From positions 252,575 through 316,574 of the forward strand of contig NZ_KE383868.1 of NCBI RefSeq assembly GCF_000422505.1: a stretch of 64,000 nt of DNA, given 5' to 3'. Origin of the DNA: Paenibacillus pinihumi DSM 23905 = JCM 16419. GTDB taxonomy: Bacteria; Bacillota; Bacilli; Paenibacillales; Paenibacillaceae. Positions 1 to 8,630 of the stretch are shown in pieces. The notes under the pieces were generated by a model. That model did not search any database. It was not told where the DNA came from and saw nothing but the letters and a program-made list of their open reading frames with translations. Each line of letters opens with the position of its first letter. Within the stretch, counting starts at the first letter, position 1. The position numbers and the translations under genes were made by a program.

Positions 1-876
1 AAGCGGAATCAGCAGAATTCCCGTTAAACCCAAAAAGACACTAAGTGCTGAGAATAGGACAGCTCTTCCGGCCGTCTGCATCGTGGTCACCAGTGCTTGT
101 GTCGCAGGCTGTTTATGCAGTTCTTCGCGAAAACGGCTGACCAGTACTAACGCAAAATCAATACTAAGTGCAAGTCCCGCCATCGGAATGACATTCAACA
201 CAAAATTAGACAACTCGATCTCTTGGCCCAGCCAATACATCATTCCCATTGTACCGCTAACTCCAATCACCCCAATAAATATGGGGATCATAGCGGATAC
301 CAGGCCTCCAAAAGCAAGCCAAAGGATAATGAAAGCAGCTGTGATGCCTATCCATTCTGCTTTTTTCAGATCATTTTTACTCGCCTGGTTCACATCTGCC
401 TGAACGACAGCTTTCCCCGTCATATTCACCGAAATTTCATTATGCATCGGCAGTCGTGTTTGCATATCGGCAAGCACAGGGTTCATCTTATGGGATTCTT
501 GTTGAAAAGCAAGCAGCGCATAAGCGAAATTGCCTTTGAGCATCCCTTCCCTTTGCAGCGGTGTTATGATTTCGGTCAGACCGTCCATTCCATGGAGTTG
601 AGATAATGTGTGCAGAATGTAGCGCTGAAATTGTTCCTTAGATATGAAATCTTTTTTTTCAAACACAAGAATTACAGGGTCCTCGGGAAAGTGGAATTCA
701 GAAGAAAGGATCTGTTGGACCTTGGCATAAGATCCATCCGGAAATAAGCCATGATCCTTCAGGACGGTAGACAATTTCGGGGCAGAAAAGCTGAACATGA
801 GGACAAACAAAGTCCAAAACAGGATAATCGTTTTGGGATATCGAAGCGAGATATGAAGAAGATTTGGAAATCTCAT
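1..876 (-). CDS. MMPL/RND-family transporter, N-terminal part (cut by window edge)
   Basis: This is the first 292 codons of a membrane transporter; no stop is reached before the window edge. The start ATG at 876 has an AAAGGAG box seven bases upstream. An N-terminal membrane segment (residues about 10-27) is followed by a roughly 140-residue extracytoplasmic domain and then a run of helices with the MMPL hallmark pattern (FVLNVIPMAGLALSIDFAL and a later SRFREE loop), as in YdfJ/YdgH-type proteins. The family moves lipids, polyketides or drugs across the membrane using proton motive force. It begins 31 bp after the FAD hydroxylase, in the same operon as the type III polyketide synthase, so export of the phenolic product is the simplest role. 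Family is seen in sequence; substrate is inferred. Confidence 0.85.
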   Translation of the reverse strand, partial: MRFPNLLHISLRYPKTIILFWTLFVLMFSFSAPKLSTVLKDHGLFPDGSYAKVQQILSSEFHFPEDPVILVFEKKDFISKEQFQRYILHTLSQLHGMDGLTEIITPLQREGMLKGNFAYALLAFQQESHKMNPVLADMQTRLPMHNEISVNMTGKAVVQADVNQASKNDLKKAEWIGITAAFIILWLAFGGLVSAMIPIFIGVIGVSGTMGMMYWLGQEIELSNFVLNVIPMAGLALSIDFALVLVSRFREELHKQPATQALVTTMQTAGRAVLFSALSVFLGLTGILLIPL

Positions 877-907
877 CACGATGCTCCTTTTACACTGTTC
901 TGGACAC

Positions 908-2062
908 TTATGATCCGCTTTCTTTTAGCCTCGTAGCTTGAACCAGTTTATATGCGAGTTCCGGTGCAAAGTGTGCGGCTCCTAAGAGCAGCCTGGGCAA
1001 AAACGGTACGCCGAACAGCCATTGAAGCCTGCGTCCCCATTGTAAGGGACCGTTAAACTGGTGCTGAATCGACCGCGAATACGATTCCTGCCACCCTGCG
1101 AGTGTCAGGTTCCCGGATAAAAAACTGTCTGCCAGCGGAGCGCATAATTGGGCTGACCGGAGCGCCATCGACATTCCATCCCCGCACAACGGCGGTAGCA
1201 TTAGCGAAGCGTCCCCCACTTGAGGAATCAACTCCCAGGAAAGCGGCTTACGGTTCAGCTCGACCGGGGCAACGGCTGCCTGCGTACCGGGAACGGGAAT
1301 GGCATGAGCCAGCTTTTGAGCCAGCTTCGAATTTCTGCGGCAAGCGGCTTCAATCAGTCCAGAGACAGACTTCCCAGTTTGCTCTAGTGTATTTCGTTTC
1401 AGTAGCGCAGCAACATTGACGGAACCATCTTCGACCGGAGATATTCCCAAATAACCGCCATCAAACAAATAAAGCTCAACCACCGGCTCCATATCTATCC
1501 CTTTAAAATGAGATTTCACACCGATATATGTAGGCTTCAAGTTGCCTGAAGGACGGTGGCCAGGAAGTCCGGCACGGCAATTCGCGCCCCATGCAGCAAT
1601 AACAGCCCGCGCTTCGTACGTTTGGGTTTTCTTCCCCTGTTTGGTCTCCACGGTGAATCCTCTACGGCTGGGATATACCGAAGTTACCGTTGTCCCAGTC
1701 TTCACATGCACACCGGAGCTGGTTGCCGCTTTATGAAGCGTGGAGTCCAGCGCATACCGGCTCAAGCCCAAAGCAGTGCCCGGCAGCGGAATTTCCAGCG
1801 GCGTCCCATGATCGAAGATTAACCGTGCCTTATTGATCAAACGGGGCTGAAGCGATCTCACAGCTTCATGGAGTCCAAACTGCTGCAGCATGCTTTGGGA
1901 TTCAGGAGAAAGGAACTCTCCGCATACCTTATGCCTGGGAAAATGCTTGCTGTCGATTAGCACGGTCTCCCAACCGCGGTCCGCTAATGATTTTGCCAAA
2001 CTGCTGCCCGAAATTCCTGCACCGAGAACAGCTACATCTTGAATGTGATTCATCCGATTCAA
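908..2062 (-). CDS. FAD-dependent oxidoreductase/hydroxylase (geranylgeranyl-reductase-like)
   Basis: A 384-residue flavoprotein with a Rossmann FAD motif GAGISGSSLA at residues 14-23, an acidic residue ending the second strand (VLID, about 34-37) and a conserved KVCGEFLSPE segment typical of the geranylgeranyl reductase/PHBH-like monooxygenase group. The late motif GDASLMLPPLCGDGMSMAL is the second FAD-contact region. Its ATG overlaps the stop of the upstream methyltransferase as ATGA, so the two are translationally coupled. Next to a type III polyketide synthase it probably hydroxylates the aromatic product, as SrsC does in the Streptomyces griseus srsABC operon. Fold is clear; substrate is inferred from context. 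Confidence 0.85.
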   Translation of the reverse strand: MNRMNHIQDVAVLGAGISGSSLAKSLADRGWETVLIDSKHFPRHKVCGEFLSPESQSMLQQFGLHEAVRSLQPRLINKARLIFDHGTPLEIPLPGTALGLSRYALDSTLHKAATSSGVHVKTGTTVTSVYPSRRGFTVETKQGKKTQTYEARAVIAAWGANCRAGLPGHRPSGNLKPTYIGVKSHFKGIDMEPVVELYLFDGGYLGISPVEDGSVNVAALLKRNTLEQTGKSVSGLIEAACRRNSKLAQKLAHAIPVPGTQAAVAPVELNRKPLSWELIPQVGDASLMLPPLCGDGMSMALRSAQLCAPLADSFLSGNLTLAGWQESYSRSIQHQFNGPLQWGRRLQWLFGVPFLPRLLLGAAHFAPELAYKLVQATRLKESGS

Positions 2063-2790
2063 CTCCGATGGTTTGAATTGGCTTTGCTTTTCCGAATGAC
2101 AACCGCATACCGGAACAAAGGCCTCCAGGCATAGAACAGGCTGGATACCCCCGGAACAGTCTCGAGATTCTTCCAGTCCTCTGATCGAAAGCCTTTGGCA
2201 ACGGACAGCGGGCCGTCGTTCAAGATATACCGGTTATTGGAGATCAATCGTGTGGTCAGCCATACTGCAGTCCAGGGAATCCAGTGCCGGTGGATGTCAT
2301 TGACTACGATACCCCATCGGGACGCCTTGAGCATGCTTTCGATAACGCTTGGAAGCTCATGATCAGCAAAATGGTGCAAAAATTGCGTCCCCGTTACCAC
2401 ATCCACATTATTTTCCGGAAGCTCAAATAAATCACTTTGCATCACATGGATTCGCGGCTCGTTATGAAAAAGCTGTCTCGCCTCATCGCAGGCTTCTTCT
2501 GTCATGTCGGCCAGCGTAATTTTGAGGTCGATCCGGTTTCGGTCCGCCCATTTCAGGATGTGCCGGTTTACATCTCCGGAACCTGCTCCAATATCCAGGA
2601 TGGAGAATTGACTTGGCTTGCCTGCCTCCACCCATAAACGCCGCACTCCGTATAAGGTAGGCGAAGCAGCAGCAAAAATCCGGTTGAGCCTGCGAAGATG
2701 CTGCAGTGCTTCCCGCAGCTCCAGTTGGCCTGTTGAAAAATCATCCATTAATTCATGCTCTACTGCACGCTGCTTAAGACGATTAAACAT
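2059..2790 (-). CDS. Class I SAM-dependent methyltransferase
   Basis: A 243-residue soluble methyltransferase. SAM motif I is ILDIGAGSGDV around residues 64-74, followed by ITLADMTEEA (acidic loop binding ribose) and QSDLFELP and GTQFLHHF segments typical of the Methyltransf_25 fold. The start lies 8 bp inside the end of the polyketide synthase gene and the stop overlaps the FAD hydroxylase start, so the three genes form one tightly packed operon. By position it is expected to O- or C-methylate the type III polyketide product. It differs from SrsB of Streptomyces, which is an integral-membrane ICMT-like enzyme, so it would be an analog and not a homolog. Confidence 0.85.
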   Translation of the reverse strand: MFNRLKQRAVEHELMDDFSTGQLELREALQHLRRLNRIFAAASPTLYGVRRLWVEAGKPSQFSILDIGAGSGDVNRHILKWADRNRIDLKITLADMTEEACDEARQLFHNEPRIHVMQSDLFELPENNVDVVTGTQFLHHFADHELPSVIESMLKASRWGIVVNDIHRHWIPWTAVWLTTRLISNNRYILNDGPLSVAKGFRSEDWKNLETVPGVSSLFYAWRPLFRYAVVIRKSKANSNHRS

Positions 2791-3934
2791 AGGCTTTACC
2801 CAGAGGCTGATGCTGAATCGTCATGGATGGCAGATACGTGATTTGGATCATCTCACAGGTAAGGCCCGGCCCGAATGCAATGGATACACCGTGGACGGGT
2901 CCGGATTCACGCTGTTTAAGCTGCTGTCTCATTTCATGAAGTACAAATAATATCGTAGCAGACGACATATTCCCATAGTTGCGCAGCACGCTGCGGCTGG
3001 GGCCCGTTTGTTCATCTGTTAGTCCGAACATGTCTTCAAGTGTATCGATGATCCCCTTGCCGCCGGGATGAATGGCCCATAATTGAGGCTTCTGATCTTC
3101 GGTGATCAGGTGTGCAACTTGCTCTGGAATAAATTTGCCTATCATTTTAGGAATGTTTGGGGAAAGGTATAAATCGAATCCATGATTTCCCACCTCCCAA
3201 ACCATTTCCCCCGCAGAGTCCTGCAGAAGCACAGAATGTTCCTTGCCTAATTGAAAGACGCCATTGTGCCCAGCTCCGACAGTACCGACAATACAGGCTG
3301 ACGCTCCATCACCGAAAAAGGAAGCGCCGAATAAAGCCTCACGCTCTGTAGACGGCTGAATGTGCAGCGTACATAACTCCACGCAGACGATTAAGATTTT
3401 GGCTGCAGGGCTGCCCGATACGATTTGACGTGACATGCAAACAGCTTTAAGGCCCGCAGCACATCCTAAAAAAGTAAGCGGAATACGGTTAACGTTTACA
3501 GATAACCCCAAACGCTGCACTAATTCTGTATCCAATCCCGGGAGGAATTGTCCTGTACAACTAACCGTGATCAGATGCGTAATCCCGGATGCATCCACAT
3601 TCCCGTCCAAGAGGGCTTGTCTCGCAGCATGTAAACCAAGCGGGACAGCCTCCCTCTTATAGACCTTCATTCGATCAGCAGTTGATGGAACTTGCCGATT
3701 GGATACCCGGGGGAAATAATGACAAGCGTCAGCAGGCTCCAACAAGTTCGATTCACAGGTATATCTTGTCTCCACTCCACATTGCTTGAATATACGCTTT
3801 GCCCAACGCATGGAGTCGGGATGCTCACTTAAAGCTTGGGCTAATCTTTGTGAAGTATCCGTTTGATCCAGGCGATAGTCCGGTACAGCAGTTCCGATTC
3901 CGAGGATCGCAGTCAGTTGATTGGCTTGTTCCAT
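2783..3934 (-). CDS. Type III polyketide synthase (chalcone/alkylresorcinol synthase family)
   Basis: A 383-residue thiolase-fold enzyme of normal length for bacterial type III PKSs. The catalytic triad can be placed: Cys158 in LTFLGCAAGLKA, His289 in WAIHPGGKGI and Asn322 in YGNMSSATI; the C-terminal AFGPGLT loop (353-359) is also present. Such enzymes extend an acyl-CoA starter with malonyl-CoA and cyclise it to a resorcinol, pyrone or phloroglucinol. An in-frame TGA lies just upstream, so ATG 3934 is the first possible start; the nearest GGAG is 13 bases away, a rather long spacing. It heads an operon with methyltransferase, FAD hydroxylase and MMPL exporter. Starter specificity cannot be read from the sequence. 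Confidence 0.93.
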   Translation of the reverse strand: MEQANQLTAILGIGTAVPDYRLDQTDTSQRLAQALSEHPDSMRWAKRIFKQCGVETRYTCESNLLEPADACHYFPRVSNRQVPSTADRMKVYKREAVPLGLHAARQALLDGNVDASGITHLITVSCTGQFLPGLDTELVQRLGLSVNVNRIPLTFLGCAAGLKAVCMSRQIVSGSPAAKILIVCVELCTLHIQPSTEREALFGASFFGDGASACIVGTVGAGHNGVFQLGKEHSVLLQDSAGEMVWEVGNHGFDLYLSPNIPKMIGKFIPEQVAHLITEDQKPQLWAIHPGGKGIIDTLEDMFGLTDEQTGPSRSVLRNYGNMSSATILFVLHEMRQQLKQRESGPVHGVSIAFGPGLTCEMIQITYLPSMTIQHQPLGKAYV

Positions 3935-3991
3935 CCCTGATATTCAACTCCTTTTACAATCATCTTGGCTTAATTGGACAATCTTTACTTA

Positions 3992-4019
3992 ACTATATCT
4001 ATTCGTATATTCATATCAA
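3992..4019 (-). promoter_or_regulatory. Candidate promoter of the type III PKS operon
   Basis: On the minus strand, TTGATA (4014-4019) and TATAGT (3992-3997) are separated by 16 bp, in the 106-bp gap between the nitroreductase stop and the PKS start. The match is fair and the position is right; it has not been tested against alternatives. Confidence 0.45.
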
Positions 4020-4040
4020 TATGATAGGAAACAAAGTGAT

Positions 4041-5237
4041 TTATAGTAACACATCCGCAATATCACGCCGCGGGCTGGGCAAAGCCTCCGCTTCAGGATA
4101 TCCAATGCGGAAGGTGAACACGCTCTCTTTTCCTGTGTGCCCCAATAATTTGCGATAATCTGAAGCAACTGCCTCTGCCAGCCCCAGCTGTCGCTCACGG
4201 TCTATTCTCTCATTAGGCTGGTTCATAGGCTGCATGGCCAAACCGTTGGCTGTCCCCCACAAATGCATCCGTTGCCATAGTCTGCCCGTCTCGATCAACT
4301 GCCTGCGGTCTGATGCATCCTGGATCGTAATGCTTCCAAATGCTGAAGCTGTCGGGATCTGTATGTCCTTTGTTGCCCTATACCAATATTGATTGGCGGT
4401 CTGCTCCGAGACGGGAATCATCTTGCCAAAAGCACGGATCAAAAAAGAGTTCCCCGTCGCATCCAAAGTTGTACCATCTCTGTGAATCTGTAATTCGTCC
4501 CAATTTTGCCGATACCAGCGATGGCTGTCTCTTGCCTGATCCGGATCATTAACTATCGTTTCTGTAGCCATGTCAATAAGCTTGCCAATATTCTCCTTGT
4601 CAGCTTTCTCATGCCACCAGATTACCTCAGGATCATGGTTTGCAATTTTAAGGGCACTTAACTTATTTAAAGTTTCCAGGTTGACCTTCTTATCCGTATA
4701 AGCGCCCCGATTCGTATGGCGGAGCGGAATGGCTTCATACAATTCAGGATGGGCTCCTTTGCCAGGCTTCATCGTTACGTTCCCCACGTGCACCTCATTA
4801 AAGGCCCCATTATAAAGAGATTCATCTAATATGTAGCCATGTGCGGCAGCTGTTATATGCAGATTTTCCAAAAAGCATCCCAAGCTGATATACATCTCTC
4901 TATAAAATGGATCCATCGTTCCAATGTTACGGGAGAGGTCTGCATACAAATTGAGTTCATTCTCCTCTACTTTTACTAGCCATGGTTGCGTGTTATGGGC
5001 ATTGGATGCCAGGATTGAAGGATATATAAAAGACTTGAGCAGACTGTCATCACCAGTTTCCTCTGGCCTCCAGTTTGCCCAGCCTTTATAAGCAGGTCCC
5101 TTGCCTGTCGAAAATACCCCTTTGCCAACCGCACCCCATAAACCTCCAGCCGCAAGTAAAATACCCCCGCCCGTCAGTGCTTTCATAAACGTTCTGCGGG
5201 ACATCTGCTGTTCCGTCTTATGCTCAGGCTTTCCCAT
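4041..5237 (-). CDS. Tat-exported nitroreductase (Acg-like FMN oxidoreductase)
   Basis: A 398-residue protein with a twin-arginine signal at the N-terminus (SRRTFMKAL, residues about 13-21, then a Gly/Ala/Leu-rich hydrophobic stretch), so it should be exported folded with its cofactor. The body carries nitroreductase-superfamily features: SNAHNTQPW (FMN-phosphate contact), RHTNRGAY and the late GYPEAEALPSPRR motif. The layout matches the Acg-type nitroreductase family named after Mycobacterium tuberculosis Rv2032. Its start lies 14 bp inside the tetR gene, so it is co-transcribed with and probably controlled by that repressor. Role in disposing of an electrophilic or nitro compound at the cell surface is inference. 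Confidence 0.85.
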   Translation of the reverse strand: MGKPEHKTEQQMSRRTFMKALTGGGILLAAGGLWGAVGKGVFSTGKGPAYKGWANWRPEETGDDSLLKSFIYPSILASNAHNTQPWLVKVEENELNLYADLSRNIGTMDPFYREMYISLGCFLENLHITAAAHGYILDESLYNGAFNEVHVGNVTMKPGKGAHPELYEAIPLRHTNRGAYTDKKVNLETLNKLSALKIANHDPEVIWWHEKADKENIGKLIDMATETIVNDPDQARDSHRWYRQNWDELQIHRDGTTLDATGNSFLIRAFGKMIPVSEQTANQYWYRATKDIQIPTASAFGSITIQDASDRRQLIETGRLWQRMHLWGTANGLAMQPMNQPNERIDRERQLGLAEAVASDYRKLLGHTGKESVFTFRIGYPEAEALPSPRRDIADVLL

Positions 5238-5829
5238 TATTGTCCCCTCCTTTTTTCAAATAGGGACGCAAAACAGTCATAAGAACTGCAATGCCTTCAT
5301 CCATTTGTTCTGTAGTGATCTCTCCTCCATTCATCTCTACAAAGGCAAGCCAGTTATTCGTAATCAGCCAGCACGCAGAGAGCAGCCTTTCCCTCTCTTT
5401 CGGGTCTGTAGGTCCTGTCAGGATACCCGCTCTAATAATGTGGGTTGCAAATTGATCCTGATCAATTAATCGCTGTTTTGTGATCGACATGTGGCGGTAT
5501 TTAAGCTCTTCATCCATTTCAAGCAAAATCACAGCTTCCCGGTAAAAAAAGCGATACTCCCATAACAAACCAAAGTTGTGTTTTAATCTCTCAAAAAAAG
5601 ATTCCAGCGTAAGCGGTTGATCCTCCGCAAAGTACCATACTTCATCCCATCGAACATACATCTGTTCTAATATGGAATGAATAATCTCCGCTTTATTTTT
5701 GTAGTGGTAGTACAAATTTCCCGGACTGATGCCTGCTTCGCGTGCAATATGATTCGTGGATACCTGGGCAGTTCCCTGTTGGTTAAATAAATGTATAGCC
5801 GCGGCAAGGATGCGTTCTTTCGTATTCAT
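5224..5829 (-). CDS. TetR-family transcriptional repressor
   Basis: About 201 residues. The N-terminal helix-turn-helix is clear: TKERILAAAIHLFNQQG, then VSTNHIAREAGISPGNLYYHYKNKAEI. The ATG at 5829 is chosen because GGAGG sits five bases upstream, whereas 27 codons of upstream open frame contain the promoter itself. It is the first gene of a two-gene operon with the Tat nitroreductase. A near-perfect palindrome overlaps its own -10 box, so it very likely autoregulates the pair. The C-terminal ligand domain (YfiR/TetR_C type) gives no clue to the inducer. Confidence 0.9.
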   Translation of the reverse strand: MNTKERILAAAIHLFNQQGTAQVSTNHIAREAGISPGNLYYHYKNKAEIIHSILEQMYVRWDEVWYFAEDQPLTLESFFERLKHNFGLLWEYRFFYREAVILLEMDEELKYRHMSITKQRLIDQDQFATHIIRAGILTGPTDPKERERLLSACWLITNNWLAFVEMNGGEITTEQMDEGIAVLMTVLRPYLKKGGDNNGKA

Positions 5830-5845
5830 AAAGCCCTCCAAATCA

Positions 5846-5892
5846 ATTAGAGTAATTGCTCTAATTCTATAGAGTAACATTTTGATTGTCAA
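5846..5892 (-). promoter_or_regulatory. Promoter and palindromic operator of the tetR-nitroreductase operon
   Basis: Minus-strand TTGACA (5887-5892), 17-bp spacer, TAGAAT (5864-5869). A 20-bp palindrome, ATTAGAGTAATTGCTCTAAT on the plus strand (5846-5865), runs from the -10 box over the start site, the position expected for a TetR repressor operator. Both elements are directly visible; that the adjacent TetR protein binds there is inferred. Confidence 0.8.
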
Positions 5893-5947
5893 CAGGCTAT
5901 TCCTCCACACTTTGGATGAATCAAGACGACTTTCGTTAATTTAACGT

Positions 5948-5975
5948 AAAAAAGCCCTTAAACAGAGGGCTTTTA
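5948..5975. terminator. Bidirectional hairpin terminator
   Basis: AAAAGCCCT (5950-5958) pairs with AGGGCTTTT (5966-5974) around a 7-nt loop, with a T-run on the minus-strand side. It separates the tetR promoter from the methyltransferase gene at 6163-6774. Confidence 0.6.
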
Positions 5976-6079
5976 CATACAGATTCAAGCGAAGTATTCC
6001 CTTTACGGGATTCCGCTGCTCCGCCTTCAAAGTCGATCCAGCATGTACCTTCTCTCACCTAACTTGCAACAAGCAGCAA

Positions 6080-6125
6080 TAAAAATAAGCAGCCGCTTCC
6101 CGATTAGCGTCGGGAAATGGCTGCA
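6080..6125 (-). terminator. Rho-independent terminator of the 6163-6774 gene
   Basis: GCAGCC (6089-6094) pairs with GGCTGC (6119-6124), extended by TCCCG/CGGGA inside; on the minus strand the stem is followed by TTATTTTTATT. Confidence 0.7.
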
Positions 6126-6162
6126 GTTTTATTTATGTTTTTTAATGATCGAATTTAGAGTT

Positions 6163-6774
6163 TTATGAGACGTCTTTCTTTTTCAATAAATGAACATACC
6201 ACTTCAATCCTGCATGATGATTGAACAGGCTTACCTTGTCCACAACATCAAAATGCTCATACTGTTCGATTTCTTCAATTTTGCGCTCAATCATTGTATA
6301 ATCCGGATCTTGCTTATTTTTATGAGAATACAGAGAAGAAATGATTACGCCATCGGGGGTTAAAAACCGGGAATATTCAAGCAACTTCTGTGGGGTGTTT
6401 GGTACATACTGTAAAGATTCATTAAAAACAATGACATCGTAGTGCTTCTCAGGGATATATTCATTAATGTCTCCGCAGCGAAAATTTTCGGCCGAAGACT
6501 TGGCAGTTGCGATTTTAACGGCCTCATGAGAGAGGTCCACACCCAGATACCCTTCCTTTTCCTTGTCCAATAGCATATCAAATAATATACCCGTGCCGCA
6601 GCCCATATCTAGAATTCCTTCACTGGAAAGGAATTTACGGATATATCCGTAAACGACCGAGTATCTGGCATACTCTGTTATGCCGGAAAGATAATCCCAC
6701 ATTTGCGACTGATACTCCTCATCCCATTGCTGCTGCGTGCTTTCGATATAATCGGGTACTTTCATGCTTTCCAT
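6163..6774 (-). CDS. Class I SAM-dependent methyltransferase
   Basis: About 203 residues. SAM motif I ILDMGCGTGILFDMLL and the following LGVDLSHEAVKIA, then VIVFNESLQYV (motif II region) identify a Methyltransf_11/25 type enzyme. The ATG at 6774 has AGGAGG seven bases upstream and is preferred over an ATG 13 codons earlier that lacks a box. It stands alone between terminators, so nothing nearby points to a substrate. The family alone does not allow a narrower call. Confidence 0.8.
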   Translation of the reverse strand: MESMKVPDYIESTQQQWDEEYQSQMWDYLSGITEYARYSVVYGYIRKFLSSEGILDMGCGTGILFDMLLDKEKEGYLGVDLSHEAVKIATAKSSAENFRCGDINEYIPEKHYDVIVFNESLQYVPNTPQKLLEYSRFLTPDGVIISSLYSHKNKQDPDYTMIERKIEEIEQYEHFDVVDKVSLFNHHAGLKWYVHLLKKKDVS

Positions 6775-6968
6775 TACGATTCCTCCTGTCTGATGGTGAA
6801 ATGAATTTTTCATGATACCAATGAAATAGAGAAAAGATGGGTTGAAGCATACTGTCGAAGAAAATTGGAAGGTAAATGAAAAAATGGGGTGTTAAGATTA
6901 TAGTTCTAAATTCTATGATAGATACATAGTCATGCTTTGTCAAATAATGGGTAGATTTGAACGGATAT

Positions 6969-7016
6969 AAAAAGACGCAGTTGCTCGCCTTTGGCGAAAC
7001 AACCGCGTCTTTTTTT
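6969..7016 (-). terminator. Terminator of the TM2 gene pair
   Basis: AAAGACGC (about 6971-6979) pairs with GCGTCTTT (7005-7012), flanked by A and T runs, so it can act in both directions. It lies just beyond the stop at 7026 of the minus-strand pair. Confidence 0.7.
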
Positions 7017-7025
7017 AAGTCAGGA

Positions 7026-7421
7026 CTATCGTGTATTCATAATACGACGAATAATTTCATGCTCCTTCTCATTGTTCAGATTCTCAATTCGTCCGTTCAA
7101 AAAGATCGCATCAACCCAACTCCATATTACAGAGCCAATCAGCATAATAACGGATAGCCACAGAAAGAAAAGGGCAGGTCCATCCCCGCTATCTTGCATA
7201 ATCAATATCATGATAATTACGATTGGGGCAGCACTAGTAAATAACATCCAGGACGCATAAACATAATTTTCAGTGTAAAATCTGTGCGCTCCAAAAAAGG
7301 ACATGCAGAGCCAAAGTGCCCACGCAGCTTCCTTAGTCTTTCTTAACTTATGCATCTCTGTGTCCAAAATACCTAATTCTTCTAATGTAAATGTACGTTT
7401 GTCATGAATATTATCTTTCAT
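7026..7421 (-). CDS. TM2-like small membrane protein (second of tandem pair)
   Basis: A 131-residue protein. A soluble N-terminal part of about 30 residues (TLEELGILDTEMHKL) is followed by a TM2-type unit: a helix with FGAHRFYTENYV, then two or three hydrophobic helices and a WSWVDAIFLNGRI segment. It is a diverged paralog of the next gene upstream, 12 bp away, and keeps the G-x-HRFY motif. Function of such TM2 proteins is unknown. The pair is probably co-transcribed. Confidence 0.75.
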   Translation of the reverse strand: MKDNIHDKRTFTLEELGILDTEMHKLRKTKEAAWALWLCMSFFGAHRFYTENYVYASWMLFTSAAPIVIIMILIMQDSGDGPALFFLWLSVIMLIGSVIWSWVDAIFLNGRIENLNNEKEHEIIRRIMNTR

Positions 7422-7433
7422 ATGTCTACCTGA

Positions 7434-7769
7434 TTATACTTGAGCTGCAGCTCTGGAATTAGCTTCAGCACGCTTAATCAGACGGAGTTCTGATATAATT
7501 TCATTCTCAATCTGTTCATTAGCGTTCCGAATCATGCCGGACAACAAGAACAAATCAATCAAGGACCAAATTCCCAATAGGCCCAGCGTCAATAACATCA
7601 GTACGCCAGTCCCGTATTTTCCAAGATAAAAACGATGTCCCCCAATACCGCCGGTGAAAAACCAAAGCAACCAGGCAACACCGTTTGATTTTTTTCTCTT
7701 GCTCATTTCAGATGCAAGCAATTGAAGCTGCTCTGAGGTTAAATTCTGCTTTTGCAACAAAGATGACAT
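7434..7769 (-). CDS. TM2-domain small membrane protein (first of tandem pair)
   Basis: A 111-residue protein with a clear TM2 domain: KSNGVAWLLWFFTGGIGGHRFYLGKYG, then a second helix LMLLTLGLLGIWSLIDLFLL and a charged C-terminal tail rich in Glu. The GGHRFYLGK turn is the TM2 hallmark. AAGGAG lies 11 bases before the ATG. Together with its paralog at 7026-7421 it forms a two-gene unit ending in a strong terminator. No partner suggests a function. Confidence 0.85.
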   Translation of the reverse strand: MSSLLQKQNLTSEQLQLLASEMSKRKKSNGVAWLLWFFTGGIGGHRFYLGKYGTGVLMLLTLGLLGIWSLIDLFLLSGMIRNANEQIENEIISELRLIKRAEANSRAAAQV

Positions 7770-7789
7770 GTTAATAAAAACTCCTTTTT

Positions 7790-8290
7790 ATAAAGTTATC
7801 CATATTATACATGCAATAGTTTCCAATAGAAAGGAATATTTTACAAAGTATAAAATGTTCATAAATTCGACAAATAATCCACAAGGTCTGTTCTTATATA
7901 CCTAATTTCTCTTGCTATTTATCTTATTATTATTCTTTAGAACTATAATATTTTTATCTTTTTCATTCTTAAACTATTTATTTGATCTTAAAAGATTAGT
8001 TCTTTAGAATTATCGGTAAAGAAGAGAAAAGTTCTCAATTTCCAGTTAGTAATTTATATATAAACTAAAATTTGATTAATATCAATTTAGTCAGTATGAG
8101 ATGAGAAGTTCAATCTTTTTATTATATGCCGCGGTTCAGTTATTACCAACAAAAAAACCATAGCTCATGAAATTCATGAGACTATGGCTCCTATGGTTGT
8201 GGGCATCTTTTCGATTTCTAATGTCAGCGAAGACATCTTTATATTATGCCGCTCATTTCTTGTTCCAAAATGACATAAACGCACCCGAGA
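7790..8290. other. AT-rich intergenic stretch
   Basis: About 500 bp of AT-rich DNA with no convincing gene on either strand. A hairpin formed by CCATAG and CTATGG arms lies near 8158-8188. The left part probably holds the promoter of the TM2 pair; nothing stronger can be read. Confidence 0.4.
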
Positions 8291-8295
8291 ATGAG

Positions 8296-8549
8296 TTATG
8301 CCCCGGCCTCAACAACCCGATTCTTCTGAAATCCATCAATAATCATCCGAATGGAAGCAATTCCGCAGCCGCGTTCTTGCCAATGCTCTGCATCCTTTAT
8401 ACTTTTGAATCCCTGCAAATCAGCATGATTCAAATCAGCCTGCTGCGTGTAAAACTGGAACCGGATAAGAGACTTTTATGATTTCTTGCTGTCCATTCAT
8501 GCCCAAGATGATAAATGATGACCTGCGCCGCGGCGGTATACACAATCAT
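8296..8549 (-). pseudogene. Remnant of a C39-like cysteine peptidase gene
   Basis: Two minus-strand frame segments look like one broken protein. From ATG 8549 a frame runs through VYTAAAQVIIYHLGHEW; it then has to shift into a second frame (8296-8475) that reads VQFYTQ-like QFYTQQADLNHADLQGF and ERGCGIASIRMIIDGF before a stop. The Gly-Cys-Gly-x-Ala-Ser-x-x-Met-Ile pattern is that of the catalytic cysteine region of C39-like peptidases. The rest of the domain, including the catalytic His, is missing. The two-segment reading is an inference from pattern; the C39 resemblance rests on the second segment. Confidence 0.45.
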
Positions 8550-8630
8550 GTTGTGAATAACACGAAAATCAGGTATGTTAAGGGGATATAACTCTTTTAT
8601 CTATCATCCAGAGAAATTGGAGGGATCACT

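Noticed and set aside
6969..7016. Repeat-like hairpin clusters considered as CRISPR or REP elements
   Set aside because: Each hairpin is single-copy and placed right after a gene end with T-runs; they are better explained as terminators.
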